Shown: positions 23,601 through 35,425, counted from the stretch's first letter. The stretch is 64,000 bases of DNA from Cyclina sinensis (GCA_012932295.1 JAAONU010000006.1:25322882-25386881), one strand, 5' to 3'. The notes: generated by a model from the sequence alone, not told the origin. A program made the numbers and translations.

Positions 23601-26600
23601 TCGACATTCAGCTCTGCATTCACCGAATGCAGAGCTGTTCAATCGATATTCAGCTCTACATTCGAAATAAATAATTTCTGAATGTAGAGCTATGCATTCG
23701 ACGTTCAGCTCTGCATTCAACGAATGTTGAACTGTGCAATCGATATTCAGCTCTACATTCAAAATAAATTATTCCTGAATGTAGAGCGATGCATTCGGCA
23801 TTCAGCACGACATTCGACGAATGTAGAGCTGTGCATTGGACAATCAGCTTTACATTTGAAATGCATTATTCCTGAATGTAGAGCTTTGCATTCGACGTTC
23901 AGCTCTGCATTCACCGAATGTTGAGCTGTGCAATCGATATTCAGCTCTACATTCGAAATAAATTATTCCTGAATGTAGAGCTATGCATTCGACGTTCAGC
24001 TCTGCATTCACTAAATGCAGAGCTGTGTAATCGACATTCAGGTCTACATTCGAAATACACTATTCCTGAATGTAGTGCTATGCATTCGACATTCAGCTCT
24101 GCATTCACCGATTGCAGAGCTGTGTAGTCGACATTCAGCTCTACATTCAAAATACAATATTCTTGAATGTAGAGCTATGCATTCGACGTTCAGGTCTGCA
24201 TTCACCGAATATAGAGCTTTGCAATCGATGTTAGCAGTAGCCGCAATAGAAATTAACTCAAACATGACGTTGGCAGTAGTAGTACCAGGAGTAGCAATAG
24301 GAAAAATGGGAAATTGGCAGTAGCAGTAAGAACAGTAGGAAACTCTGAAAGTCTGCAAGAGTGTCTGAAACAGTCGAAGACCGGTAAAATCGACCTTTGA
24401 GGGTCCCTAAACACAAAAATGTTTTTTCCTAGATTGGCATCAAAACTCCTGAAAGTCTGCGAGAGTGTCATTCACAGTCACAGACCGGTTAAATTTGACC
24501 CTGGAGAGTCCCTAGAGATCAAAAATGGCATTTTCTTGACTGGCACCAAAATTCCTGAAAGTCTGTGAGGGTGTCAGAAACAGTCGCAGACCGGTTAAAT
24601 CGACCCTGGAGAGACCCTACACTTAAAGAATGGCATTTTCTTGATTGGCACCAAAATTCCTGAAAGTCTGCGAGAGTGTCAAAAACAGTCGCAAACCGAT
24701 TAAATCGACTTTGGAGAGTCACTAGACTTCAACAATGGCATTTTCTTGGCACCAAAATTCCTGAAAGTCTGCGATGGTTTCAGAAACAGTCGCAGACCGG
24801 TTAAATCGACCCTGGAGAGTCCCTTGAAATAAAAAATAGCATTTTCTTGATTGACACAAAAAATCCTGAAAGTCTGCCAGTGTGTCAGAAATAGTCGCAG
24901 ACCAATTTAATTGACCATGGAGAGTCCCTAGACATTAAAAATGACATTTTTTTTGATTGGCACCAAAATTCCTGAAAGTCTGCGAGAGTGTCAGAAACAG
25001 ACACAGTCCGATTAAATCGACCCTGGAGTGTCACTAGACACCAAAAATGCCATTTTCTTGATTGTCACCAAAATTCCTGAAAGTCTGCGTGCGTTTCAGA
25101 AACAGTTGCAGACCGGTTAAGTCGACTCTGGAGAGACCCTTGACATAAAAAATGGGTATTTTTTTTATTGGCAACAAAATTCCTTAAAGTCTGCGAATGT
25201 GTCAGAAACAGTCGCAGACCGGTTAAATCGACTCTGGAGAGACCCTAGACATAAAACATGGCATTTTTTTGATTGGCACCAAAATTCCTGAAAGTCTGCG
25301 AGTGTGTCAGAAACAGTCCCAGACCAAATTAATCGACCCTTGAGAGTCACTAGACATCAAAAATGTCGTTTTCTTGATTGGCACCGAAATTCCTGAAACT
25401 CTGCGAGAGTATCAGAAACAGTCGCAGACCGGTTAAATCGACCCTGGAGAGTCAAAAGACATCAAAAATGGGATTTGTTTGATTGGCTCCAAAATTCCTG
25501 AAAGTCTGCAAGGGTGTCAGAAACAGTCGCAGACCGGTCAAATCCACCCTGGAGAGTCACTAGACGTCAAAAGTGGCATTTTTTATTGGCACCAAAATTC
25601 CTGAAAGTCTGCGAGAGTGTCAGAAACAGTCGCAGACCGATTAAATTGACCCTGGAGTGTCACTAGACATAAAAAAATGCCATTTTCTTGATTGGCACCA
25701 AAATTCCTGAAAGTCTGCGAGCGTTTCAGAAACAGCCGCTGACCGGTTAAATCGACTCTGGAGAGACCCTAGACATAAAAAATGGCTTTTTTTATTGGCA
25801 CTAAAATTCCTGAAAGTGTGCGAGTGTGTCAGAAACAGTCCCAGACCAAATTAATCGACCCTTGAGAGTCACTAGACATCAAAAATGTCGTTTTCTTGAT
25901 TGGCACCGAAATTCCTGAAACTCTGCGAGAGTATCAGAAACAGTCGCAGACCGGTTAAATCGACCCTGGAGAGTCAAAAGACATCAAAAATGGGATTTGT
26001 TTGATTGGCTCCAAAATTCCTGAAAGTCTGCAAGGGTGTCAGAAACAGTCGCAGACCGGTCAAATCCACCCTGGAGAGTCACTAGACGTCAAAAGTGGCA
26101 TTTTTTTTATTGGCACCAAAATTTCTGAAAGTCTGCGAGAGTGTCAGAAACAGTCGCAGACCGATTAAATTGACCCTAGAGTGTCACTGGACATAAAAAA
26201 TGCCATTTTCTTGATTGGCACCAAAATTCCTGAAAGTCTGCGAGCGTTTCAGAAACAGCCGCTGACCGGTTATATCGACTCTGGAGAGACCTTAGACATA
26301 AAAAATGGCTTTTTTATTGGCACTAAAATTCCTGAAAGTCTGCGAGTGTGTCAGAAATAGTCGCAGACCAATTTAATCGACCCTGGAGAGTCACTTGACA
26401 TAAAAAAAATGTCATTTTCTTGATTGGCACCAACATTCCTGAATCTCCGCGAGAGTGTTAAAAACAGTCGCAGACCTTTTAAATCGAACCGGGTGGTCTC
26501 TAGACATTTTACATGACAATTTCACGATTGGCACCAAAATTCCTGAAAGTCTGCAGGAGTGTCATAAACAGTGGCAGCCCTATGCAATAGACTCGGTTGC

Positions 26601-29600
26601 GTCTCAAGATGTTAAAATATGTCTTAATTTGATTTAGACTTTCCAGACTTTTCTGACTTCCCTAGTGCTACTGCTCTTACTGCTACTGCTAATTCTATAT
26701 TGTATTTTAAATGTTGACCTAATATCAATTGCACAGGTCTACATTCGTTGAACGTCGAATGCATAGCTCTACATTCAGGAACATGTACATTGTATCTTGA
26801 ATGTAAAGTTGAATGCCGATTGCACAGCTCTACATTCGTTGAATGCAGAGCTGAACGTCGATTGCATAGCTCTACATTCAGAAATATTGCATTTCGAATG
26901 TAGAGCTGAATATTGATTGCACAGCTGTAAATTCGTTGAATGCAGAGCTGAACGTCGATTGCATATCTCTACATTCGGGGAATGCAGATCTGAACGTCGA
27001 ATGCATAGCTCTACATTCAGGAATAATTTATTTTGAATGTAGAGCTGAATATCGATTGCACAGCTCTACATTCGTTGAATGCAGAGCTGAATGTCGAATG
27101 CATAGCTCTACATTCAGGAATATTGTGTTTTGAATGTAGAGCGGAATGTCGATTGCACAGCTCTACATTCGTTGAATGCAGAGCTGAACGTCGAATGCAT
27201 AGCTCTACATTCAGAAATATTGTATTTCGAATGTAGAGCTGAATGTCGATTGCACAGCTCTTCATTCGTTGAATGCAGAGCTGAACGTCGAATGCATACC
27301 TCTACATTCAGGAATATTGCACTTCGAATGTAGAACTGAATGTCGAATGTATAGTTCTACATTCAGGAATATGTTATTTTGAATGAAGAGCTGAATATCG
27401 ATTGCACAGCTCTACATTCGTTGAATGCAGAGCTGAACGTCCAATGCGTAGCTCTACATTCAGGAATACGGTATTTCGAATGTAGAGCTGAATGTCGATT
27501 GCACAGCTCTACATTCGTTGAATGCAGAGCTGAACGTCGATTACATATAGCTCTACATTCGGGGAATGCAGAGTTGAACGTCGAATGCATAGCTCTACAT
27601 TCAGAAATATTGCATTTCGAATGTAGAGCTGAATGTCGATTGCACAGCTCTACATTCGTTGAATGCAGAGCCGAACATCGAATGCATATCTCTACATTCG
27701 GGGAATGCAGATCTGAACGTCGAATGCATAGCTCTACATTCAGGAATAATTTATTTTGAATGTAGAGCTGAATATCGATTGCACAGCTCTACATTCGTTG
27801 AATGCAGAGCTGAATGTCGAATGCATAGCTCTACATTCAGGAATATTGTGTTTCGAATGTAGAGCTGAATGTCGATTGCACAGCTCTACATTCGTTGAAT
27901 GCAGAGCTGAACGTAGATTGCACAGCTGTGTATTAGCATATCTGCTAATGCATAGTCGAATGTTGATTGCATAGCTGTACATTGAATGTCGAACGTCGAT
28001 TGCAGATCTCATAGCTAACTTCACTCTAATGTATCCACTTAATATCTACTTCAGACAGCTGGAAGCACCTAATTAAACGTACTGTGACCACATTCTTCTT
28101 CCGCACACCACCAAACATGTTTCTTATAGTTTAAACATGTTTTATTTCCAAAAGATATAACATCATTCACGGGTATCGATTACACACACAAAATACATAT
28201 AATTGAAACAAAAACTTAGATGGTAAGTCCTAACATCTTAGTTGACGATCTTGCCCAAACAAATGAGAAGTTACACATGTTTGATGGTTATAATTGCTTA
28301 CAGTAATACTAATATATTGAAATAATTTGAAAGTTTGATTCAATTTAAGATAATAAGAGTGAAAACGTACAAAAAGTTAAAAAATAAAAAATTTAAATGA
28401 AAGAAACACATTTTATTTCATGGAAAAAAAATGAGATGTCTTGTCCAGTAAGGTAAAGATCGGATATATTCAAGATGAAAATGCGTGTTAGTTAATTGAA
28501 ACTTTTTGCCACTAGGAAATAATTTTTCACAGCAATAAAAATCGAACAGTTGTCTTTGAACAGTTATCTAGAATGAACCCATAATGACACGTTTCTTATA
28601 GTTCTTTTTGGTTTTAGTAAACCCGCACTCTGAAATCATTGTCGAGTTTAATTTTGGTTTAAAGAGGCTGTACTCCAGATTTGACATAAAAAAATTTTTG
28701 TTATAAATTATATATTTAGATGCCGTGAGATTATGACAACATAATATTTTACTTCAAAACTCATTATAAAAGTCAAAATAGAATAAAAAAAATATTTTCG
28801 CTCCAGACTGATTTGAACTCTGGACCCTCATTTTAACAAAATATTTCCACCGCTTTCACTGTCACCACCATCGCCGCATGTGTTATTACGGATATTTACT
28901 TAAAATCTTATACGATATAGTTATACCGTCGCGTTACGGTATAGCACTTTGAAAGGGAAAAAAATCAATTTATAATGTAATTATTTGACTTATTTTTTGT
29001 CAGTAAGTTATTTTTTAAGCATTAGTCATAAATATTACAAGAAATTTATAATACAAGAAAACTTTCTTTTTTTGTCATCTGGAGCACAGCCCCTTTAAGA
29101 TTTTGACAATTTAGTGTCTTGATAACAAAAGTTAACCATTTTACGCACAGTCATGGCATTCTAATATCTTAACAGTATGCTTGCTCGAACGAATTAAAGT
29201 AGATGATGAATACCTATTCTCTCTTTCTTCAACAGGAGCCGTCGACCCAGATGAAGTAGCATTTACAGCCAGGCTAACACACAAGCTGGATGACATTCCA
29301 CTTCATACAACTATTGTGTTTGATGAACGTATTCACTATCTTGACGCTCATTATTATGATGAAACTACTGGTGTTTTTACATGTCCAACTTCTGGTCTCT
29401 ACTTATTTGCTGTTTTTGTTGAAGGCAATGGAGGAGGGAAGGAAGCAATTCTTCGCTTAGTTAAGGACGGGACTTCATATATGAAAGTTATATCCGAGCC
29501 AAGTAGCAATGGAGAAGACGACACGGGTGGTGATGTTGTTTTGTTGTCTGTTAACAAAGGCCAGCGTGTTTGGGTCGAAACGTATGAACATGACAGTCAG

Positions 29601-29654
29601 TCAATATGGCCATGGTTTACAACATTCAGCGGAGTTTTGATTCAAAGGCATTAA
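20648..29654 (+). CDS. C1q-domain-containing secreted protein (4 exons)
   Basis: Exons 20648-20731, 21356-21509, 21955-22011 and 29236-29654 join with matching phases (0, 1, 1) to 237 residues. Donors are GTATGT, GTAAGG and GTAAGT; acceptors end CACAG, TACAG and AACAG. Exon 1 is a signal peptide (MKTAMTGTTP followed by a hydrophobic stretch). Exon 2 encodes a charged coiled coil (LSELESKVNGLLLREEE). The last exon is a C1q domain: VAFTARLTHKLDD opens it, TGVFTCPTSGLYLFAVFVEG is the conserved core, and FSGVLIQRH ends it. C1q-domain proteins are greatly expanded in bivalves and usually act as secreted lectin-like pattern-recognition molecules that trimerise; the ligand here is unknown. Intron 3 (7.2 kb) holds a foldback element and a MITE. 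The small third exon rests on phase and splice signals only, and extra exons in intron 3 cannot be excluded. Confidence 0.85.
22526..22534 (+). repeat. Left target-site duplication of foldback element
   Basis: GTATCCACT, repeated exactly at 28031-28039 on the other side of the element. Confidence 0.9.
22535..24340 (+). repeat. Left inverted arm of foldback element
   Basis: About 17 units of about 97 bp. Each alternates GAATGTAGAGCT with its reverse complement AGCTCTACATTC, so units can fold singly and with the opposite arm. A terminal GCAGTAGCAGTAAGAACAG near 24317 also recurs inverted in the right arm. Confidence 0.9.
24341..26650 (+). repeat. 105-bp satellite loop of foldback element
   Basis: About 22 head-to-tail copies of a 105-bp unit starting CTGAAAGTCTGCGAGAGTGT. 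A higher-order period of 522 bp (five units) is visible: the block from 25339 reappears at 25861 nearly unchanged. Confidence 0.9.
26655..28030 (-). repeat. Right inverted arm of foldback element
   Basis: Reverse-complement counterpart of the left arm, about 13 units. The outermost 130 bases match the left end most closely. Confidence 0.9.
28031..28039 (+). repeat. Right target-site duplication of foldback element
   Basis: GTATCCACT, identical to 22526-22534. Confidence 0.9.
28045..28655. other. Unique part of C1q intron 3
   Basis: AT-rich intron sequence between the foldback element and MITE copy 2; nothing else recognised. Confidence 0.5.
28663..29094 (-). mobile_element. TTAA-flanked MITE, copy 2
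   Basis: 432-bp reversed copy of the 13847 element, within C1q intron 3. TTAA at 28659-28662 and 29095-29098. Ends AGAGGCTGTACTCC and GGAGCACAGCCCCT. Confidence 0.85.
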
Positions 29655-29744
29655 CACAGATACGGTTATTATCTGTTTTACAACAATAGAGCTTCGAATA
29701 ATTTTAGAAAATGAAAATTTGTTATTAGCGAGCGGATGTACGAC

Positions 29745-29750
29745 AATAAA
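29745..29750 (+). promoter_or_regulatory. Poly(A) signal of C1q gene
   Basis: AATAAA 91 bases after the stop codon. Confidence 0.6.
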
Positions 29751-29754
29751 AATC

Positions 29755-31325
29755 CATAATAACAAAAACAGGTATAATTTTTTTTTGTGATTCGTCAAGG
29801 AATACACAAAGGCCGCACTTTTGGCTAGATATGTTTGGTATTGTCCGTCTGTCTCATGTGTGACACGTGTGTTTGGTCTCATTAAAAGTATTAATATAAT
29901 TCGACTAAAAGTTTACCAGTTTAACATGTTTTATTTATCTAACAGATATATGAGACGACTATCAATAATTAGACAGAGTTAAAATTTGAAAGATTAATTA
30001 GGGTAGTAAAAGTTTCATCAAAAGTTTGATTTTTTTTCAAAAAATAGCTACCACAAGCCGGAGATACTTTTTTGTCTAGCCCAGTCTTTAAAATTAACTT
30101 TGTTTTAATGTAGATAAAAGTATAAAACGTTTGTCATATACTAGAATGAATAAAGAAACGCATACACCATATTTTTCAGAAGTTAAAACTAAAATATTAT
30201 GTCCTGTCCCTTCAAAGGGTTCGGACATGAAAGAAAATTCTATTTCAAAACACTTTGCTTATATATTTTACATTACGGTAAATCACAGTCTCACTGAACA
30301 TATTCTGTGTCGCAAAAGCTCTTTTTTGTAACTGTGCTAAAATGATTGAGAAAGTGAACTGTTAAAAATAGCAAAATATCTAGTAGGAATATTTAAAGCT
30401 CCTCCCAGCTCAAAACTACGAAACTTAAGAAAATACTTATCATGATGTAGTATATAATTACTGGCTTATCTCTATTCAGTCTCTAAATGTTTTATTCAGA
30501 GGCAAACTTTGGAGGGGACTGGGGTCTGGGTAAATCAGGGGGTTTGCAAAAAATACGCCATCCTGGCTTGTGCTTCATATATTACTTAGTACTTCCGGGA
30601 GTACGTAAAAAAACGTTAAGAACTTTAATGGGTTTTGCTAAACGGAAATTGTTTCATAAAAAAAGTATTTCATTACAGCTCGACCAAGAGAAAAAGAACA
30701 TAAATAATTCAAGCCCTTGTCCATCAAAGAGTAGCCCCCAGAAATTTAAACGGTATGTTCAATGTACAGAAAAGATCTGACCTAAGAACCAACATTAACC
30801 TTATGTATGATAAAAATCATGATAAGAACAACACACTTCCTTTTTTTAATGCTCTACATAAAAAGAAAAAAATTAGTCTTGAACAGGGGGACTTAAGAAA
30901 ACTATTTAAAAGCATTGAATAAAGTAACTCGAGTACATAAAATAGTATTCTGGCGGGACAGAAAAGTTATGTTTTCCACAAAGACCTTCCTAACATATAA
31001 AAATATTGATCTCCGCAAGCTTCTACTTTTCACGCCAGTAATCAAAAGTGAACTTATTCCGTCATTTTATCGATCAAGCCAAAACAACTTACAAAATAAT
31101 AGACGTTTATACTCAAACCAAATTTAAAAAAACATGACCCCACCGGAAACAATTTGCCCTGTACACAGGCACAAACACTTCAAAGCATGATTAAACAAGT
31201 TACTCAAAGTTCATGATTATGGCTAACCTTAACATTTTGGACAGTGAAAAAGCAATACACTCTGAATATCTGGGGAGGGACGCATTGCCTTATGTTGAAT
31301 CTAAAATCTTTATAATAAGGATTTT
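29755..31325. other. Intergenic between C1q gene and TRIM-like paralogue
   Basis: No supported gene; several short frames without motifs. The two genes converge here. Confidence 0.5.
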
Positions 31326-31329
31326 TTCA

Positions 31330-31365
31330 TCTATCTCTCTCTCTCTCTGTCTCTCTCTCTCTGTC
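31330..31365. repeat. (CT)n microsatellite
   Basis: Interrupted CT run ending CTCTGTC. Confidence 0.85.
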
Positions 31366-31414
31366 AACAAAAAAAAACACACACGTGAAATTAATTTCTG
31401 TTTAAGTTTCAACT

Positions 31415-31424
31415 TTTATTTATT
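31415..31424 (-). promoter_or_regulatory. Tandem poly(A) signals
   Basis: AATAAATAAA on the minus strand, within 20 bases of the stop of the TRIM-like gene. This implies a very short 3' UTR if used. Confidence 0.55.
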
Positions 31425-31432
31425 CCTTGAAC

Positions 31433-33013
31433 TCATCGCAATTCAAAGACTGCAATGGTGTTGCTGTTTCTATTGTTGTCAACGTATAATTTATTTTCCT
31501 CGTCACAGAAACAAAGAGACCAAGGATATTTCAGTCCATGCTTTTCTTCAAGTACAATCTCACTATGTTTACAGTCTCGACTTAATTTTATAATAGAATG
31601 ACTTGTTCGTTTACATACTAGCACGCTTCCATCACTTGCTACAGCCAGGCCGGCCATTTTTGTACCAGCATTGTCTTTATATACTCCCTTCACCTCACCT
31701 TTCCAACTAAGGCGGGTAACTGCGTTTCTATGCCAGTCTGATACATAAATGGAGTTACCGTCCTTACTAACAGCAACGTAGTCGGGCCATTCGAATAACT
31801 TATTTTGGTGAACGTCTTGCTTGATAATTTTTAGAACACGTCCTTGTAACGTCATTATCTGAACCTTTCCTGGCGACCTAAAAGACACGATCAAACACTC
31901 CCGGCGATATGTAATACCGTGGCATTCTCCGTTTAGCTTCAGATGACGGTCCTTAGAAAGACCACCAGCGGTTAGAACAAACTGGATTATCTTCTCACTT
32001 GGTATCGTTACAGCTAGCTGCCCTCGGTGTACCATTGTCAGGTCCCAGGGACCAGATGTGAAACACAATTGTGAAGTTACTTTCCTTTGCTTTGTGTCTA
32101 CCGTCTTAAGGGATTTGTTATCAATGTCAGCAACTACTAGCCTATGATTACCGATCATAGCCATTCCAGTGACATCACAGTCAAACGTGTCGTTATCAGT
32201 TTTGACATTTATTTCTTCTAGATACGTTGGCACATAATTGTCAAAACTTTTGAGATTATTATATAACCCTGCTACCTCATGTGTAACTTCAATATCTCCG
32301 ATCTCTGTTTCAGCTTTAAGGAGATTAGAAATACTATCATTATTGATAAATTTATACTCTTTATACGTATTCTTGGCTTCAGTCTCTATAACGTTAACTT
32401 CAAATAATTTAGTTTTATATTCAGTGACATCACTTAACTGCTGTATTCCAACTACAATGTTTGCACATTCGTCCATCACAGAATTCAGATGTACTACGTC
32501 ACTCTCCATTATATCATTAACCTTTCCCAGCGCTTCTTTCTCCCACACGTCAAGGACATTGTTGATTTGTTTTCTGTACTTTCTAATCTCCGCTGCCACC
32601 GCCGCATGATTTTGTTCTACCTTTTTGAGATTCTGCAGAGCCGTCTTTTCAATATCCTGACATCTGTCAATAAGTATTTCTAGTTCCTCAGGGACGGACT
32701 TTTCATCTCCGAGTTCCTCCCCATTTTCTGTCGTTTCTACAGACTGTGTGTTTGATTTTCTGTGCGGCACTGCTTTGTTATACTTTACAGGTGCCCGGAT
32801 GGGGGATCTCCTTATAACGCTGCTGAAATGTCGCGATGGTGAGGACCTCAGATAACTAGATCTGCGAGACGATATCAAATCTATCCGACTTGAACGCAAG
32901 GAAGACGGAATACGGCTGTTTCTTCTTGAGGTCGATAAAAAGCTTGACCTTGACATTGCTCTACCGGAAGTAAGCAATGTTGCATCACCGGAAGCACCGT
33001 CTGTCGATGGCAT
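31433..33013 (-). CDS. TRIM-like coiled coil plus NHL-type beta-propeller protein, full-length paralogue
   Basis: A 526-residue open frame in one exon. Residues 1-95 are Ser/Arg-rich and disordered (SRSSFLSTSRRNSRIPSSLR). About 108-215 is a coiled coil starting PEELEILIDRCQDIEK, like the B-box C-terminal region of TRIM proteins. About 250-526 form a propeller: repeated blade-like strands include MVHRGQLAVTIPSEKIIQFV and WPDYVAVSKDGNSIYVSDWH. No RING or B-box, so ubiquitin ligase activity is not expected from this chain. An acceptor CTTTGTAG lies 18 bases before the ATG, suggesting a 5' UTR intron. It is the most complete of three same-strand paralogues in the window; this suggests local duplication with domain loss. 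Precise role unknown. Confidence 0.85.
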   Translation of the reverse strand: MPSTDGASGDATLLTSGRAMSRSSFLSTSRRNSRIPSSLRSSRIDLISSRRSSYLRSSPSRHFSSVIRRSPIRAPVKYNKAVPHRKSNTQSVETTENGEELGDEKSVPEELEILIDRCQDIEKTALQNLKKVEQNHAAVAAEIRKYRKQINNVLDVWEKEALGKVNDIMESDVVHLNSVMDECANIVVGIQQLSDVTEYKTKLFEVNVIETEAKNTYKEYKFINNDSISNLLKAETEIGDIEVTHEVAGLYNNLKSFDNYVPTYLEEINVKTDNDTFDCDVTGMAMIGNHRLVVADIDNKSLKTVDTKQRKVTSQLCFTSGPWDLTMVHRGQLAVTIPSEKIIQFVLTAGGLSKDRHLKLNGECHGITYRRECLIVSFRSPGKVQIMTLQGRVLKIIKQDVHQNKLFEWPDYVAVSKDGNSIYVSDWHRNAVTRLSWKGEVKGVYKDNAGTKMAGLAVASDGSVLVCKRTSHSIIKLSRDCKHSEIVLEEKHGLKYPWSLCFCDEENKLYVDNNRNSNTIAVFELR

Positions 33014-33269
33014 TGGAATTGATTATTTCTTCCTACAAAGATGAAAAATAGTAGCCATTAAAAACATAATATGCGTTAATGCTTCCTTTATTTCAACTAA
33101 CTGCTGTTGAGTCTCATTAAAGGTATGACCAATAAACATGAATATTTTCAGCGGCAATGTTGCCGAGCACAGTATAAGAACGTCAAGAAAGTCTAGAAGG
33201 TTCAAGTTAGGTATTTGAGGTATAACTCCGTATTGCAAATGTAAAGTTAATATAGACATTCTTAAATTT

Positions 33270-35060
33270 AATGTTACATTGCCATATTTGACTTCAACTT
33301 TATTGACTAAAGTTTACCACAAATTGTCCATTCATTTAAATCTAGTTTTCCGGACCGCAATTAAACCGCTAAAATCTTAAAAAAGGCTACAACATGTGCT
33401 CTTATAGGTCACACTAAATACAGCAGTTCGTTCAGTTTCTATATTTCTAATGAAAATATTTTCAAACACTGTAATCCCTTCTTCAGTGTGATTTTTTTGA
33501 TAATAATAAATGATGTTGATTTATTTTCTTCAAAGGTACACATTGTATTGTAAACGTTTACATTATATCAGTTGTCTATTAAGTAGTCAATGTGGCCCTA
33601 AATGTTAAATCAAATCAATATGTATTGTGACGTGTATCTTTATGGAAAAAAGCAAACAATAACAGCAACAAAAAAGCACAAAACAAAAACAAAACAAAAA
33701 GAAACACACACAAACACGTGCACAAAATCGAATTTTTTGTGATAAAGTTACAAACAGTCTCAAATCGCGTTAATTTATAATTAGATAAGCTTGTGTGGTG
33801 AAGATTTTTTTCTTTTTTTTTCTTTTTTTTAATATCATACGAGAAAACGTCAGTTAGGAGAAACATAAGGAACAATCCATGATCCCTGACTCAAGAGCGC
33901 AGCAAATTTAGCAAGTATTCACGATGTTGTCAGGTCAACAGGCATTTGACTGTCTCCTGGCATTTCAACTTTAAACATGGTTTTAATTGCAGTGAAAAGT
34001 TCAGATTTAATTGCAATCAGTAGAAATCTGATACCACAACTGTGTATATTTTCAATTAGCCGCAAAAAGGATTTTATGATAGCAAGAATAAGAATGTAAT
34101 AATTAAGAAAATATTTTGTTTGAGGTTTGAAAGTCTAAGTATCGTGTTGACTAAAAGAATTAACATACCAAGTGCATGTATTTTGGTAACAGCAAAGTGT
34201 TTTTGAAGTTACGGTGAGAAGTTTGAAAATAGAAAAGCATACCGATTTGACATTTTGGTACAATGATTAGGCCAAACAAAGTTGTTTCTTTCTTGTAACG
34301 TCTGTGAAAAAGAAGCGTTGGTGGGTCGCATACTTTTTTTTTCTTTTCCCTCCTTTCTCTTTCTTCATTTAACGTCCAGATGAACATTTTTGTCTTTAGT
34401 AATTCAGCGGTCTAATTGCCAGAAGAAAGACTTTGAAATGTTAATTGCAGAAGTATGTGATTTAACCTATAGCGTTAGCAAAGAAATAAGTAAGTTTGAT
34501 CGGATCACTGTAATCATGGAATCTTTTTTCTATTACGCCATTTTTGCATATTTTGCCGCCCATTCACCTGTTAATTAAAAGTTAAACAGTTTGTATTTAT
34601 GAAGTGATTTTTACGTGAGTTTAAGTTTTTTTCAACTTTACCCTCGTGTAAAATTATAAATGAATAAAACATTAATTCTTTTCGCTTGCGGGAAGATTGG
34701 TACTTAAACTAGTTGGCTACCAACTTGAAGGAACATTTGTTAGGTGGGTTGACTACCAGAAAATGGCAGAGAGGTTGACATTCGCGTTATACCCCAATAA
34801 AAAAGAAAGAGAAATCTTTAACGTTCGGGTGTAGGGTTCGATAAGAATATAATAATCGGGTTATTTTTTTCCCACAAAATATTTCTTAAGACTGTTCTAC
34901 AACTTTTGATTTTATTCTCTAAAATCTCGTCTCGCAAATCTGAACTTAAAACAAAAGCTAAATGTTAAAAGGTGATTTTTTTGTAGTAGAGCAAATTTAT
35001 AACGATTTTACATAAAGGCTGAAGGTGCTGAGGAAAAACAAGTCATCATCATAGAAAAGT
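33270..35060. other. Intergenic, nothing recognised
   Basis: AT-rich with A-runs near 33660-33700 and 33800-33830. No supported gene. Confidence 0.5.
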
Positions 35061-35064
35061 TTTG

Positions 35065-35425
35065 CACAAGTCATACTTTAAACGTTTGATACATTTTTCT
35101 ACCAGTCATACAAGTAACGTTTGGTATATTTAACACCAGTCGTACATTAAAAACGTTTGATATGTTTTTTATACATCAATCATACATAAAAACGATTTAT
35201 ATAAGTTTGCACAAGGTTTATAATTAAAACGTTTGATATGTTTTTGCACGCCTCATGCATAAAACAGTTTGATATAATTTTGCACAAGTTTTAGGTGAAA
35301 AAAAAAACAGAAAAAAAAAAACAAAAAAAAAAACGTTTGATATTTTTGTTCCAGACAAACATAAAACATTATTGCACCAGTCATACATAAAACAGTTTGA
35401 TATATTTGTGCACCAATTTTACATA
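35065..35425. repeat. 36-38-bp minisatellite
   Basis: About nine diverged copies around the core CAGTCATACATAAAA followed by CGTTTGATAT and TTTGCAC. A poly(A) run interrupts it near 35290-35330. Confidence 0.75.

Larger units (their letters stand above)
22535..28030. mobile_element. 5.5-kb foldback-type DNA transposon, non-autonomous
   Basis: The ends are inverted copies: ATTAGAGTGAAGTT begins the left end, and its reverse complement ends the right. The next 130 bases match in inverted orientation with few differences. Arms (22535-24340 and about 26655-28030) consist of tandem self-complementary units of about 97 bp. The central loop is a separate satellite. A perfect 9-bp direct repeat flanks the element. 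Drosophila FB elements and Mutator-like transposons also make 9-bp or similar duplications, and FB arms are likewise built of tandem repeats. I see no transposase. The frames through the arms, rich in ECRAE and HSSTF, come from stop-free repeats and are not genes. Confidence 0.9.

Noticed and set aside
24253..25350. Frames in the 105-bp satellite repeating SDTLADFQEFWCQSRKCH
   Set aside because: Repeat-derived, with frameshifts between units.
22535..28030. Could the regular palindromic array be a CRISPR array?
   Set aside because: Eukaryotic context, units joined without unique spacers, arms inverted relative to each other, and a target duplication show it is a transposon.
33023..33259. Minus-strand frame of 78 codons with a hydrophobic stretch just before the TRIM-like gene
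   Set aside because: Ends at the likely 5' UTR intron acceptor; no homology recognised, more likely intron.
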